Assembly: GCF_013386765.1 (NCBI RefSeq)
Contig: NZ_JACARE010000053.1
Location: 25,210 to 89,209, forward strand
Direction: 5' to 3'
DNA length: 64,000 nt
Origin: Pseudomonas yamanorum
GTDB taxonomy: Bacteria > Pseudomonadota > Gammaproteobacteria > Pseudomonadales > Pseudomonadaceae
Of the stretch, positions 16,497 through 26,381 are shown piece after piece; the first letter of the stretch is position 1, and every line of letters starts with the position of its first letter. Under the pieces are notes generated by a model. It worked only from the letters and a program-made list of their open reading frames with translations. It ran no database searches and was not told the DNA's origin. Position numbers and translations under genes: made by a program.

Positions 16497-17063
16497 ATGA
16501 GTAAACGGATTTATATCAGCGGAGCTTCGGGTGCTGGCGTGAGCACGTTGGGCGCCGCCTTGGCTGACAGGCTTAACCTGCCTCATGTGGATGTCGATGA
16601 TTACTATTGGTACCCCACGGACCCTCCCTTCGAGCAATCACGCCCGCCTGAAGAGCGGGTCGCGTTGTTGACCCAGGCGCTGGCTGACTCCCCTTGGGTG
16701 CTGTCCGGATCAATGGATGGCTGGGGCGCCGAGGTGATTCAAAACGCTGACTTGGTGGTGTTCATCGATACGCCAACGGCACTGCGAATCGAGCGCTTGA
16801 AATCACGGGAATCCCAACGGTTCGGTGCGCGGATCTTGCCGGGCGGGGATATGCACGAGAACCACCGGAAATTTCTCATATGGGCGCAAAGCTATGAGGC
16901 AGGCAACCGGGCCGGACGCAGCCGGCCCAGGCATGAGCGGTGGCTCAGGCAACTGACTACACCGGCCATTCGGTTAAACGGGGAAATCGCGGTCGCCGAG
17001 ATGCTGATGAAGGTCGTCGCCACAATTTCCGAGTTGTCTCAACAGCCATCACCCAACGGTTGA
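16497..17063 (+). CDS. Adenylate kinase-like P-loop protein
   Basis: A 188-residue cytosolic protein with the fold of small-molecule or nucleotide kinases. The P-loop region reads GASGAGVST at residues 9-17, where the usual Lys of GxxxxGK[ST] is Val. A VDVDDYYW motif (32-39) and a Walker-B-like DLVVFIDTP (about 85-93) follow, then an Arg-rich lid-like stretch (LRIERLKSRESQRFG). Because Lys is absent, phosphoryl transfer should not be assumed; relatives with GASGSGTTT are usually labelled only as AAA or shikimate-kinase-like. AGGAGG lies 7 bases before ATG 16497. It converges on nhaA with one base between stop codons. Confidence 0.75.
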   Translation: MSKRIYISGASGAGVSTLGAALADRLNLPHVDVDDYYWYPTDPPFEQSRPPEERVALLTQALADSPWVLSGSMDGWGAEVIQNADLVVFIDTPTALRIERLKSRESQRFGARILPGGDMHENHRKFLIWAQSYEAGNRAGRSRPRHERWLRQLTTPAIRLNGEIAVAEMLMKVVATISELSQQPSPNG

Positions 17064-17064
17064 G

Positions 17065-18399
<1,335 letters not shown>

Positions 18400-18515
18400 G
18401 ACAAGTCTCCATTGGCGGCCCGACCAATGCTTATCCTTTAACCTGCGCTGTGCCGTATGCAGCAGCGCACCCGGTGCGATCATAAGAGTTAAGAAACATC
18501 ACGTCACGTTTCTGT

Positions 18516-19694
18516 TTAAACATCGGTTAAACGAAACGTGGCCATCAGCGCCAGCAAGACCAAGGCGACGACGGCCCAGGGAAACGACGTCACGCCCCAT
18601 CCCTGCAGCAACATGCCGCCCAGCAGCCCGCCGCCGGCAATACCCAGGTTCCACACGGTCACCAGCATCGACTGCGCGGCATCGGCTGAATCCCCGGCCG
18701 ACTTGGCCAGCGCCGTTTGCAGCAAGGCCGGCAGTCCACCAAACGCCAGGCCCCACAATGCGACCGTGGTGTAGATCACGGGGGCCGAGGTAATCCAGAA
18801 CGCCAGCGCCAGGGCTGACAGGGCGAACATCCCGCAGCTGATCACCAGCAAGGCGCGCAGCCGCTGATCAATCAGCACCCCGACCATCCAGATGCCCAGC
18901 AGTGCCGCCAGGCCAAACACCAGCAACACCTGATCAATGTCCGCGGCAATCCCGGCAGGCACTAGGAGCGGCGCGATATAGGTGTAGAGAATGTTATGGG
19001 CCAGCACGTAGGTGAAGGTCACAAACAGCACCGGACGAATCCCCGGCAATGCCAATACCTGACGCAGCCCCAGGCGTTTTTCCGCCTGTTGCCCGGCAAA
19101 GTCCGGGACTTGCCAGCGCACCCACGCCAGCAGCAGTACCGTAAGGCCGCTCATGATCGCAAAGCTCAGGCGCCAGCCCACCGTGGTGCCCAGGAATGTC
19201 CCGGCGGGCACCCCCAACGACAGCGCCAGCGGCGCGCCAAGCATGGCCACGGCAATCGCCCTTCCTTGCAGGTGCGGCGCAACCATACGGCTGGCGTAAC
19301 CGGCCAGCAGCGCCCACAGCAACCCCGCGAACACCCCGGCGAAGAACCTCGCCACCAGGGTCAGCAGGTAATCACTGGATAACGCCGTGACGCTGTTGAC
19401 CAAGGCAAACCCGCCGATGGCAAGCATCAGCAACGGCCGCCTGCGCCAGCCACGGGTGGCGATGGTCAGGGGAATGGCGGCCAGCAGCGAGCCGAGGGCA
19501 TACAGGGTCACCAACTGGCCCACCAGGGCGTCGGACACGCCGAGGCCGGCGCCCATTTGCGGGAGCAGGCCCGCCGGCATGGCTTCGGTGAGGATGGTGA
19601 TGAAGCCGGCGGTCGCCAGTGCCAGCAGGCCGCTCAAGGGCAGTCGTTCACGGCTTGCCGCAAGCGTTGTGGAAGGTAAGGCGCTGTCACTCAT
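18516..19694 (-). CDS. MFS transporter, DHA1-type efflux (AraJ/SotB-like)
   Basis: A 392-residue, 12-helix major facilitator of the drug:H+ antiporter-1 group. It has the expected early motif (GLLPQMGAGLGVSDALVGQLVTLYALGS) and the loop 2-3 motif (RGWRRRPLLM). The overall pattern resembles sugar or arabinose exporters AraJ/SotB, but the substrate cannot be inferred. The start ATG 19694 faces a divergent LysR gene 126 bases away, the classic layout for a transporter controlled by its neighbour. It lies just upstream of nhaA on the same strand. Confidence 0.88.
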   Translation of the reverse strand: MSDSALPSTTLAASRERLPLSGLLALATAGFITILTEAMPAGLLPQMGAGLGVSDALVGQLVTLYALGSLLAAIPLTIATRGWRRRPLLMLAIGGFALVNSVTALSSDYLLTLVARFFAGVFAGLLWALLAGYASRMVAPHLQGRAIAVAMLGAPLALSLGVPAGTFLGTTVGWRLSFAIMSGLTVLLLAWVRWQVPDFAGQQAEKRLGLRQVLALPGIRPVLFVTFTYVLAHNILYTYIAPLLVPAGIAADIDQVLLVFGLAALLGIWMVGVLIDQRLRALLVISCGMFALSALALAFWITSAPVIYTTVALWGLAFGGLPALLQTALAKSAGDSADAAQSMLVTVWNLGIAGGGLLGGMLLQGWGVTSFPWAVVALVLLALMATFRLTDV

Positions 19695-19784
19695 GTTTGT
19701 TGGCTCCGGTTTCGGACGAAAGGGCAGGGAGCCAGAGTAGGGTGCTGCGCGGTGTAGAAAAACAGGCTAAGGTTCCGAACTTAT

Positions 19785-19800
19785 CGGACGTCAGCGTCCG
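19785..19800. promoter_or_regulatory. Candidate operator in the MFS/LysR divergent gap
   Basis: Inverted repeat CGGACG-TCAG-CGTCCG in the 126-base gap, 21 bases before the LysR start. It could be an autoregulatory site, but no TTGCNA-like or T-N11-A half-site arrangement is obvious. Confidence 0.35.
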
Positions 19801-19820
19801 CAATCCTCGGGAGCGAGACG

Positions 19821-20720
19821 ATGGACAGCCTGGGCAGTATTTCAGTGTTTGTGCAGGTGGCGGAAACCCGCAGCTTTACCGAGGCCGGGCGCCTGCTGGG
19901 GGTGTCGTCCTCGGCCATTGGCAAAAGCATCGCGCGCATCGAGGAGCGCCTCGGTGTGCGGCTGTTCCATCGCAGTACCCGCAGCATCACGTTGACCAGC
20001 GAGGGTGCGCTGTTCCTCGAACGCTCCCGGCGCATCCTGGCAGAGGTCGAGGCTGCGGAACAGGAACTGAGCCAGGCATCCGCCACACCAAGAGGCAAGC
20101 TGCGTATCAGCTTGCCGCAAGTGCGCGGCCTGCTGATGCCGGTGCTGACGGATTTCATGCGGGCCTACCCCGAGATCGAGCTGGACGTGGACTTCTCCGA
20201 CCGCATGGTGGACGTGATCGAGGAAGGCTTCGACGCCGTGATCCGTACCGGCAAGCCCGAGGATTCGCGCTTGATGGCTCGCCACCTCGGCTACTACCGT
20301 CTGGTACTGGTGGCATCCCCCGAATACCTGCGCCTGCATGGCACGCCACGCCAGCCCCGGGACCTGAACAGCCACGCCTGCCTGCGCCACAAGTTCTGCG
20401 CCACCGGCAAGCTGGAAGCCTGGCCACTGCGCCCGGAACCGGGCATGCCCGAGCCGATCCTGCGGGCGCCGCTGGTGTCCACCACCATCGAATCACTGAT
20501 GCACGTGGCCCATGAAGGCTTGGGGATTGCCTGCCTGCCGGACTTTATGGTCCGCGAGTCGGTGGAGCAGGGCCGGCTGCAACGGGTGCTGGATTATTAC
20601 CTGGAACACAGCGGCAGCTTCTGGATGCTCTGGCCATCAAGTCGCCACGCCTCGGCGAAATTGCGCGTGTTTATCGACCATATGGGCGAGCGGCTTTTTC
20701 CTGCAGACACCGTCCCGTAA
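19821..20720 (+). CDS. LysR-family transcriptional regulator (MFS neighbour)
   Basis: A 299-residue LTTR with N-terminal winged HTH (SFTEAGRLLGVSSSAIGKSIARIEERLG, about residues 18-45) and a C-terminal periplasmic-binding-protein-like effector domain. The sequence is of the CrgA/PA-type group often paired with MFS exporters. GGGAG lies 12 bases before ATG 19821. Divergent from the MFS transporter, so probably its regulator; the inducer is unknown. Confidence 0.9.
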   Translation: MDSLGSISVFVQVAETRSFTEAGRLLGVSSSAIGKSIARIEERLGVRLFHRSTRSITLTSEGALFLERSRRILAEVEAAEQELSQASATPRGKLRISLPQVRGLLMPVLTDFMRAYPEIELDVDFSDRMVDVIEEGFDAVIRTGKPEDSRLMARHLGYYRLVLVASPEYLRLHGTPRQPRDLNSHACLRHKFCATGKLEAWPLRPEPGMPEPILRAPLVSTTIESLMHVAHEGLGIACLPDFMVRESVEQGRLQRVLDYYLEHSGSFWMLWPSSRHASAKLRVFIDHMGERLFPADTVP

Positions 20721-20809
20721 GGCCGTGACGTTTTACCGACAGGAATTCGCGCGCCAAGGCCACGTTCTGTTGCACAATACCGCCCTGACTGTTTTCCTCA
20801 GGATTTTCG

Positions 20810-21640
20810 ATGTCGACATCATTTCACTTGCGTAGCCTCGGGTTGGCGCTGGTGCTGGCGGGCGCTGCGGGCTGCTCGTCACCCAAGACCGCTATTTATG
20901 AACATGAAAACTTCGACGACTCCGGTACGTTTTCCCGTGATTATCCGGTCAGCGACACTGCAGCCTGCGAAGCGGCGCGGCGTGCGCTGTTGAGCCAGGG
21001 TTACATCATCACCAGCAGCGATCCGAAGCTGGTGGTCGGTAACAAGAGTTTCCAGCAGACCGGCGAGACTCACCTGCAAATCAGTTTCAACGTGGTGTGT
21101 GCCGACGATGGCAGCGGTGATCATCACTCGACGATGTTCGCCAACGCCTTGCAGGACCGCTACGCGCTGAAGAAGGTCAACAACTCCGCCAGCCTTGGTG
21201 TGGGTGTGTTGGGCTCGGTGTCGATGCCGATTGGCTCCACCGACGATTCCATGGTCAAGGTGGCCAGCGAGACCGTGTCTGCGCCGAAGTTTTATGAGCG
21301 CTATTTCGCGCTGGTGGACGTTTTCCTGCCCCAGGAAGTGAAAAAGGCTGCGCATATTCCAGAGAAGCCCAAGGCTGACCTGGGCATCCCGGAACCCAAG
21401 GCAGGTCCGGCGGCTGACAAGGCCGAGGCGCCTAAAGAAGCGCCGAAAGAAGTGCCCGCCACACCGGCAGCCCCGGTGACGCCTGCGGTCGAGCCTGCGG
21501 CATCGGAGCCGGTTGTACCGCCTGCCGAGCCTGCGCCGATTGCGCCAAAGGAAACCCCGGCACCTGCGCCGGAGGCTACCAACCCGGCGCTGCCGGCGCC
21601 GACCGAAGCGATCCCGCCCCTGCCGACGCCTGCGCAGTAA
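20810..21640 (+). CDS. DUF2242-like lipoprotein with Pro/Ala-rich tail
   Basis: A 276-residue predicted lipoprotein: signal peptide ending in lipobox GAAGCSS (Cys near 22). Residues about 30-185 form one globular domain (EHENFDDSGTFSRDYPV ... SETVSAPKFYERYFALVDVFL) that I recognise as DUF2242. The last 80 residues are low complexity (Pro, Ala, Glu, Lys), possibly spanning the peptidoglycan. The stop codon abuts that of the convergent E1 gene with no spacing. Function unknown. Confidence 0.75.
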   Translation: MSTSFHLRSLGLALVLAGAAGCSSPKTAIYEHENFDDSGTFSRDYPVSDTAACEAARRALLSQGYIITSSDPKLVVGNKSFQQTGETHLQISFNVVCADDGSGDHHSTMFANALQDRYALKKVNNSASLGVGVLGSVSMPIGSTDDSMVKVASETVSAPKFYERYFALVDVFLPQEVKKAAHIPEKPKADLGIPEPKAGPAADKAEAPKEAPKEVPATPAAPVTPAVEPAASEPVVPPAEPAPIAPKETPAPAPEATNPALPAPTEAIPPLPTPAQ

Positions 21641-24310
21641 CTACACCGCTACGGGGTTGGCCTTGTCGACGTTGATCCCGTAGCGGCTGATCGCCTCCGC
21701 CACCCTGGCACGGCTGATCAAGCCGTCATCCGCCAGTCCCTTCAGGGCCGCCAGTGCAATAAAGTGGCGGTCCACCTCAAAGAACTCACGCAAGGTTTCC
21801 CGGGTATCCGATTGCCCGAAGCCATCGGTGCCGAGCGCCACAAAGCGCCGGCCCGGCACGAACGGGCGAATCTGGTCAGCAAAGATCTTCATGTAGTCGG
21901 TGGCGACCACCACCGGGCCAGCCTGGCCCTCAAGGCACTGCTCGACATAGCTGGTGCGCGGTTCGCTCTCCGGGTGCAGCAGGTTCCAGCGCTCCACGGC
22001 ATGGCCTTCACGGCGCAGCTCGGTCAGGCTGGTGACACTCCACACATCGCTGGCGACGCCGAAGTCGTCCTGCAACAAGTCAGCGGCGGCGATTACCTCC
22101 CGCAGGATCGAACCGCTGCCCATCAGTTGCACTCGCGGTTGCGCACTGTCTTCAGCCGCTTTCAGCCGGTACAGGCCCTTGAGAATTCCATCCTCCACGC
22201 CTTCGGGCATCGCCGGGTGCGGGTAGTTTTCGTTGAGCAGGGTGATGTAGTAGTAAATGTCCTCCTGCTCGACGTACATCCGGCGCATGCCCTCGCGAAT
22301 GATCACCGCCAGCTCGAAGGCAAAGGTCGGGTCATAGGAAATACAGCACGGGATCACCGACGACAGCACATGGCTATGGCCATCGTCATGCTGCAAACCT
22401 TCGCCCATCAGCGTTGTGCGCCCGGCAGTCGCTCCCAGCAGGAAGCCTCGCGCCCGCGCATCGCCTGCGGCCCACGCCAGGTCACCGACCCGCTGGAAGC
22501 CGAACATCGAATAGAAGATGTAGAACGGCACCGTCATCAAGCCGTGGTTGGCGTAGGAGGTGCTCGCCGCGATCCACGAGGAAATGGCGCCGGATTCATT
22601 CAGGCCTTCCTGCATGATCTGCCCGTCCTTGCTCTCCTTGTAGTAGGAAAGCTGGCCGGCGTCCTGTGGTGTGTAGAGCTGGCCGACAGCCGAGTGGATG
22701 CCGATCTGACGGAACAGGCTTTCCATGCCGAAAGTGCGGGACTCGTCCGGCACGATGGGCACGATCAGTTTGCCCAGGTTCGGGTCCTTGAGCAGCGTGC
22801 CGAGGATGCGCACAAAGGCCATGGTGGTGGAGATCGAGCGTTCGCCGGTGTCCTTGAGCTGGGTGGCGAAGGCCTCCAGTTCGGGGATCTTCAACGACTC
22901 GACCGCGCTATGACGAGCCGGTACGTAACCGCCCAATGATTGACGGCGGGCGGCGAAATAGCGGGCTTCTTCGCTGTCGGCTGCAGGCTTGAGGTAAGGA
23001 ATTTCGGCGAGTTGATCGTCAGCCACTTCCAGCCCGAAACGGTCACGGAAGGCTTTGACCGCCTCTGCGCCCATCTTTTTCAACTGGTGGTTGATGTTCT
23101 GGCCTTCGCCGGCCTCGCCCATGCCGAAGCCCTTCACGGTTTTCGCCAGGATCACCGTCGGCTGGCCGCTGTGACGCACGGCGGCAGCATAGGCGTTGTA
23201 GACCTTGTCCGGGTCATGGCCGCCCCGTGAGAGTTTCCAGATATCGTCGTCGGACATATCGGCAACCAGTGCCAGCAACTCGGGGTATTTGCCGAAGAAG
23301 TGTTCCCGCACGTAGGCGCCGTTTTGCGATTTGTAGTTCTGATAGTCGCCGTCCACGCATTCCATCATGCGCTGGCGCAGCAAGCCGCTGTTGTCCTTCT
23401 CCAGCAGCGCATCCCAGCCGCTGCCCCAGATCACCTTGATCACGTTCCAGCCGGCGGCGCGGTACAGGCTTTCGAATTCCTGGATCACCTTGGCATTGCC
23501 GCGCACCGGGCCGTCCAGGCGTTGCAGGTTGCAGTTGACCACGAAGATCAGGTTGTCGAGTTTCTCGCGCCCGGCCAGGGAAATGGCCGCCAGGGATTCC
23601 GGCTGGTCCATCTCGCCATCACCGAGGAACGCCCACACCTTGCGACCCTGGTGTTGCTTGAGGTTGCGGAATTCCAGGTAGCGCATGAAGCGCGCCTGAT
23701 ACGCGGCGGTGATCGGTCCGAGCCCCATGGACACCGTAGGAAATTGCCAGAAGTCCGGCATCAGCCGTGGGTGCGGATAGGACGATAAACCGTCGCCACC
23801 GGCTTCCCGGCGGAAGTTGTCCAGCTGCGCCTCGCTGATCCGGCCTTCGAGGTAGGCGCGCCCGTAAATGCCCGGCGCGGAGTGGCCCTGGATGTACACC
23901 AGGTCGCCATCGAAACTGTCGGTGCGGCCACGGAAGAAGTGGTCGAAGCCTACGTCATACAGCACGGCGGCCGACGCGTAGGTCGCGATATGTCCACCTA
24001 CGCCTGAGTGCTTGCCGGCACGCAATACCATGGCCATGGCGTTCCAGCGGATAAACGCATTCAGCCTGCGCTCGGTGGCCAGGTTGCCGGGGTAGGGCAA
24101 CTGACGGTCCACCGGGAGGGTGTTGACGTAAGGCGTGGTCACACGCCCGTAGAAGTCGCCATGCCGCGCCACGTCGAAATCCAGCAACTGATCAATCAGG
24201 TAATGCGCACGCGGGCGGCCTTCGGTGGACAGCACCGATTCGATGGACTCCAGCCATTCGCGGGTTTCCTGTGGATCGTCGTCGCGGCGTACTGCAGTGT
24301 TCGGGGTCAT
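21641..24310 (-). CDS. AceE-type 2-oxo acid dehydrogenase E1, orphan copy
   Basis: Homodimeric thiamine-diphosphate E1 like AceE (889 residues; E. coli AceE has 887). The ThDP motif begins GDGEMDQPE and ends NCNLQRLDGPV, the active-site KTVKGFGMGEAGEGQN loop is present, and the C-terminal transketolase domain is complete. No E2 (lipoyl) or E3 gene is nearby, and a MarR regulator is divergent, so this is probably a paralogue of the main aceE, serving a specific 2-oxo acid. P. putida MdeB (2-oxobutyrate, methionine breakdown) is such a case. GGAG lies 8 bases before ATG 24310. A perfect palindrome at 24369-24390 is the likely operator. Confidence 0.9.
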   Translation of the reverse strand: MTPNTAVRRDDDPQETREWLESIESVLSTEGRPRAHYLIDQLLDFDVARHGDFYGRVTTPYVNTLPVDRQLPYPGNLATERRLNAFIRWNAMAMVLRAGKHSGVGGHIATYASAAVLYDVGFDHFFRGRTDSFDGDLVYIQGHSAPGIYGRAYLEGRISEAQLDNFRREAGGDGLSSYPHPRLMPDFWQFPTVSMGLGPITAAYQARFMRYLEFRNLKQHQGRKVWAFLGDGEMDQPESLAAISLAGREKLDNLIFVVNCNLQRLDGPVRGNAKVIQEFESLYRAAGWNVIKVIWGSGWDALLEKDNSGLLRQRMMECVDGDYQNYKSQNGAYVREHFFGKYPELLALVADMSDDDIWKLSRGGHDPDKVYNAYAAAVRHSGQPTVILAKTVKGFGMGEAGEGQNINHQLKKMGAEAVKAFRDRFGLEVADDQLAEIPYLKPAADSEEARYFAARRQSLGGYVPARHSAVESLKIPELEAFATQLKDTGERSISTTMAFVRILGTLLKDPNLGKLIVPIVPDESRTFGMESLFRQIGIHSAVGQLYTPQDAGQLSYYKESKDGQIMQEGLNESGAISSWIAASTSYANHGLMTVPFYIFYSMFGFQRVGDLAWAAGDARARGFLLGATAGRTTLMGEGLQHDDGHSHVLSSVIPCCISYDPTFAFELAVIIREGMRRMYVEQEDIYYYITLLNENYPHPAMPEGVEDGILKGLYRLKAAEDSAQPRVQLMGSGSILREVIAAADLLQDDFGVASDVWSVTSLTELRREGHAVERWNLLHPESEPRTSYVEQCLEGQAGPVVVATDYMKIFADQIRPFVPGRRFVALGTDGFGQSDTRETLREFFEVDRHFIALAALKGLADDGLISRARVAEAISRYGINVDKANPVAV

Positions 24311-24368
24311 GTCAGGCTCCAGGGTGGACGGATTTCAACGTGTGGGCTCCTTGTGGGAGCTTTGCGAA

Positions 24369-24390
24369 TGTAGTTGCAATTGCAACTACA
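24369..24390. promoter_or_regulatory. Perfect 22-bp palindrome, probable MarR operator
   Basis: TGTAGTTGCAA followed by its exact inverted repeat TTGCAACTACA. It lies in the gap between the divergent E1 and marR genes, 59 bases from the E1 start. A further half-site TTGCAA occurs at 24421. The core TTGCAATTGCAA recurs upstream of the half-length E1 gene at 26106-26117. Confidence 0.75.
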
Positions 24391-24455
24391 TGGCTGAATC
24401 TAGCGCGGGATGAGCTACTATTGCAACCTTCTTGAAATTCCCCGGATGGTGTTGC

Positions 24456-24926
24456 ATGTCGTCGAAAGAGCCTGATGTCTGGTTCCGTTTTGTTCGGGCC
24501 CACCGGACGGTCATCCGTGAAATCGAACGGCGCCTGGCCGAGGCCGGGTTGCCGCCATACGCCTGGTACGACGCCTTGTGGGGCCTGGAAAGCGGCCCCG
24601 ACGGCACCCGGCGCATGCATGAATTGGCCGATGTACTGGCCATCGAGCGCTACAACCTCACGCGCCTGGTAGACCGCCTGGAAAAGGACGGCCTGGTGCT
24701 GCGTTCGCGCTGCGACGGTGACGGGCGGGCCGCGTTTGTCTCGATCACCGAAGCCGGCCGGGTGTTGCGCAAAAAGATGTGGAAAATCTACGAAAGCAGC
24801 GTGGATGAGTTGTTTTTGTCGCAGCTCGACAGCGAACAGCGCCGGGGTTTTGCCGAGGCGTTGGAGCGTACTGCCGGGCTGGCGATGGAGGCGGGCGTGC
24901 AGCCCCGAGGGCGGCGTAAGGCCTGA
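24456..24926 (+). CDS. MarR-family transcriptional regulator
   Basis: A 156-residue winged-helix dimeric repressor. HTH and wing: HELADVLAIERYNLTRLVDRLEKDGLVLR ... DGDGRAAFVSITEAG (about residues 54-103). It is divergent from the orphan E1 gene with an exact palindrome between. I use ATG 24456 (MSSKEPDVW); an in-frame ATG at 24432 is possible but neither start has a strong ribosome site. Probably controls both E1-type genes; the ligand is unknown. Confidence 0.88.
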   Translation: MSSKEPDVWFRFVRAHRTVIREIERRLAEAGLPPYAWYDALWGLESGPDGTRRMHELADVLAIERYNLTRLVDRLEKDGLVLRSRCDGDGRAAFVSITEAGRVLRKKMWKIYESSVDELFLSQLDSEQRRGFAEALERTAGLAMEAGVQPRGRRKA

Positions 24927-24954
24927 AGCCAATATTCCAGGCGACGCAGATCCA

Positions 24955-25045
24955 GTGTGGGAGCTGGCTTGCCTGCGATGACGGACTGTCTGCCAGCGTA
25001 TCTGCCCCTGACACACCGCTATCGCAGGCAAGCCAGCTCCCACAC
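24955..25045. repeat. REPIN (inverted REP pair)
   Basis: A perfect 25-bp inverted repeat starting GTGTGGGAGCTGGCTTGCCT (24955-24979) and its complement (25021-25045), with 41 bases between. Typical of mobilisable REP doublets in fluorescent pseudomonads. It separates marR from the half-length E1 gene. Confidence 0.9.
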
Positions 25046-25061
25046 TTGAACGTATTCCACT

Positions 25062-26081
25062 TCATCTCAGGTGATATCGAAGCAGGGCGGCTTCCACCTG
25101 TGTTGTGTCGATACGGCCGTCATCCGCCAGTGCCTTCAACGCCAGCACGGCTATCCAGTAACGACTGGGTGCTGACGCCTCCACCGAACCCGCACCCAAC
25201 GCTACAAACCTTGCATCCACATGCCCCGCCAACTGATCAACGATGGGCTGCGGGTAGCCGGTGACCGCGATCACCGGTGCGTCATTCCCGGCCAGGCACT
25301 CGCGCAGATGGCAGCTTCGCTTCGCTTCCAGGGGGTGCAGCCGATTCCAGCGTTGCGCCGCCTCGGCCTCACGGGCCAGGCGTGTGTAGCTGGGGCAACT
25401 CCACAATTGCGCCTCGACGTTCCAGTCGTCTTCAAGCAACTGCGCCGCGTGCACCACCTCGTCAAACGCCCGACCCGCACCCAGCAGGCTTACGCTCAAC
25501 CCACTCGTATACGCCCGCGGGACCCGGTACATGCCCTTGAGCGCATCCTCGCAATCCTGCGGGCTCAGTCCCGGCCCATCGCCCTGATCATGCAGTGCCA
25601 GGTAATAAAACCCCGGCTGGCCGTCGACATACAGCGCCTGCAAACCCGCCAGCACAATGGCCTGGGCTTCCTCGCCGGAGGCCGGGTCATAAGGCGTGCA
25701 GTGCGGGTTGCTGGCCAGCCACAGAGGCAGTGACGGCGAGGGGCGGGTTTCGCTGTCGTTGCACAGGATGCCCCGCTGGCGGGTCTCGCTGGACAGCGCC
25801 CGCAGCTGCGCCGATGAAGCGGCGGTGTGCAGGTACAACAGGGGCTGTTCCCCGGTATTGCGCGCAAACCAGGTGGGCCAGTTCATTGCGCGGCGCGAGC
25901 GCGACTGGCCGCGAATCACCCACGCCTGTCGGCTGGACTCCAGGGTGTTGGCCATGGTCATCACGCTGTACAGCGGCGAGCAGCGAGGCTGCTGCGCGGC
26001 GTTCAAGGCGTCGATACAGAGCAGGGCGGAGCGTTCGGTGCTGGCAGTCATGGGCAGGGTCGCATGGCAACGGGTGCCCAT
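25062..26081 (-). CDS. Half-length E1-like protein (C-terminal transketolase region only)
   Basis: A 339-residue protein whose last 170 residues align with the end of the E1 at 21641: VSLLGAGRAFDEVVHAAQLLEDDW against VQLMGSGSILREVIAAADLLQDDF, also RWNRLHPLEAKRS against RWNLLHPESEPRT, then VALKALADDGRI... at the same distance from the stop. The N-terminal half partly follows the middle (pyrimidine-binding) region but the diphosphate-binding GDGE...N motif is absent. So it cannot bind ThDP alone; it may be a regulator, a partner, or a decayed copy that still has an intact frame. Start ATG 26081 or ATG 26051; neither has a clear ribosome site. The palindrome 26105-26118 lies directly upstream. 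Confidence 0.7.
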   Translation of the reverse strand: MGTRCHATLPMTASTERSALLCIDALNAAQQPRCSPLYSVMTMANTLESSRQAWVIRGQSRSRRAMNWPTWFARNTGEQPLLYLHTAASSAQLRALSSETRQRGILCNDSETRPSPSLPLWLASNPHCTPYDPASGEEAQAIVLAGLQALYVDGQPGFYYLALHDQGDGPGLSPQDCEDALKGMYRVPRAYTSGLSVSLLGAGRAFDEVVHAAQLLEDDWNVEAQLWSCPSYTRLAREAEAAQRWNRLHPLEAKRSCHLRECLAGNDAPVIAVTGYPQPIVDQLAGHVDARFVALGAGSVEASAPSRYWIAVLALKALADDGRIDTTQVEAALLRYHLR

Positions 26082-26104
26082 AGCCTAATGGAGTCCTGCA
26101 TGTG

Positions 26105-26132
26105 ATTGCAATTGCAATGATTGCACTTGCAT
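26105..26132. promoter_or_regulatory. Second MarR-type operator, two adjacent sites
   Basis: Palindrome ATTGCAATTGCAAT (26105-26118) followed by a degenerate copy ATTGCACTTGCAT (26120-26132). It shares TTGCAATTGCAA with the palindrome at 24369-24390. It lies 24 bases upstream of the half-length E1 gene (minus strand), as expected for a repressor site; it also lies upstream of the small gene at 26287. Confidence 0.65.
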
Positions 26133-26286
26133 CTAAAATTCATCCGGCTAAATCCAGCCGAGACTGCTACGTTTAATCTTGAAGTGCAGGAACGTCACGG
26201 CCCGGACATTTTTTCGTCATTACGGCACTTTAGGCTGGTTGTGCAGGTCATTAGGCAACCCCTTTTCATAAAACAAGGAGTCAACC

Positions 26287-26373
26287 ATGGACGATTACCA
26301 GGAAGAACTGCTCGAGTACCACGCCTTTGAACTGGATCCGCTGGACCCGGCCGATGATGCCACCGAGCTGTAA
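26287..26373 (+). CDS. 28-residue acidic peptide, unknown function
   Basis: ATG 26287 is preceded by AAGGAG at 26275-26280 with an ideal 6-base spacing. The product MDDYQEELLEYHAFELDPLD...TEL has 11 Asp/Glu among 28 residues, no basic residue apart from one His, and no membrane segment. The frame stops at TAA 26371, eight bases before the stop of the convergent AraC gene. Such a strong ribosome site on so short a frame suggests real translation. It could be a regulatory peptide or small partner protein; I do not recognise it. Confidence 0.6.
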   Translation: MDDYQEELLEYHAFELDPLDPADDATEL

Positions 26374-26381
26374 GACAGACG

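Noticed and set aside
24350..24366. GTGGGAGC near the E1 start as a REP remnant
   Set aside because: Only about 8 bases match; no inverted partner.
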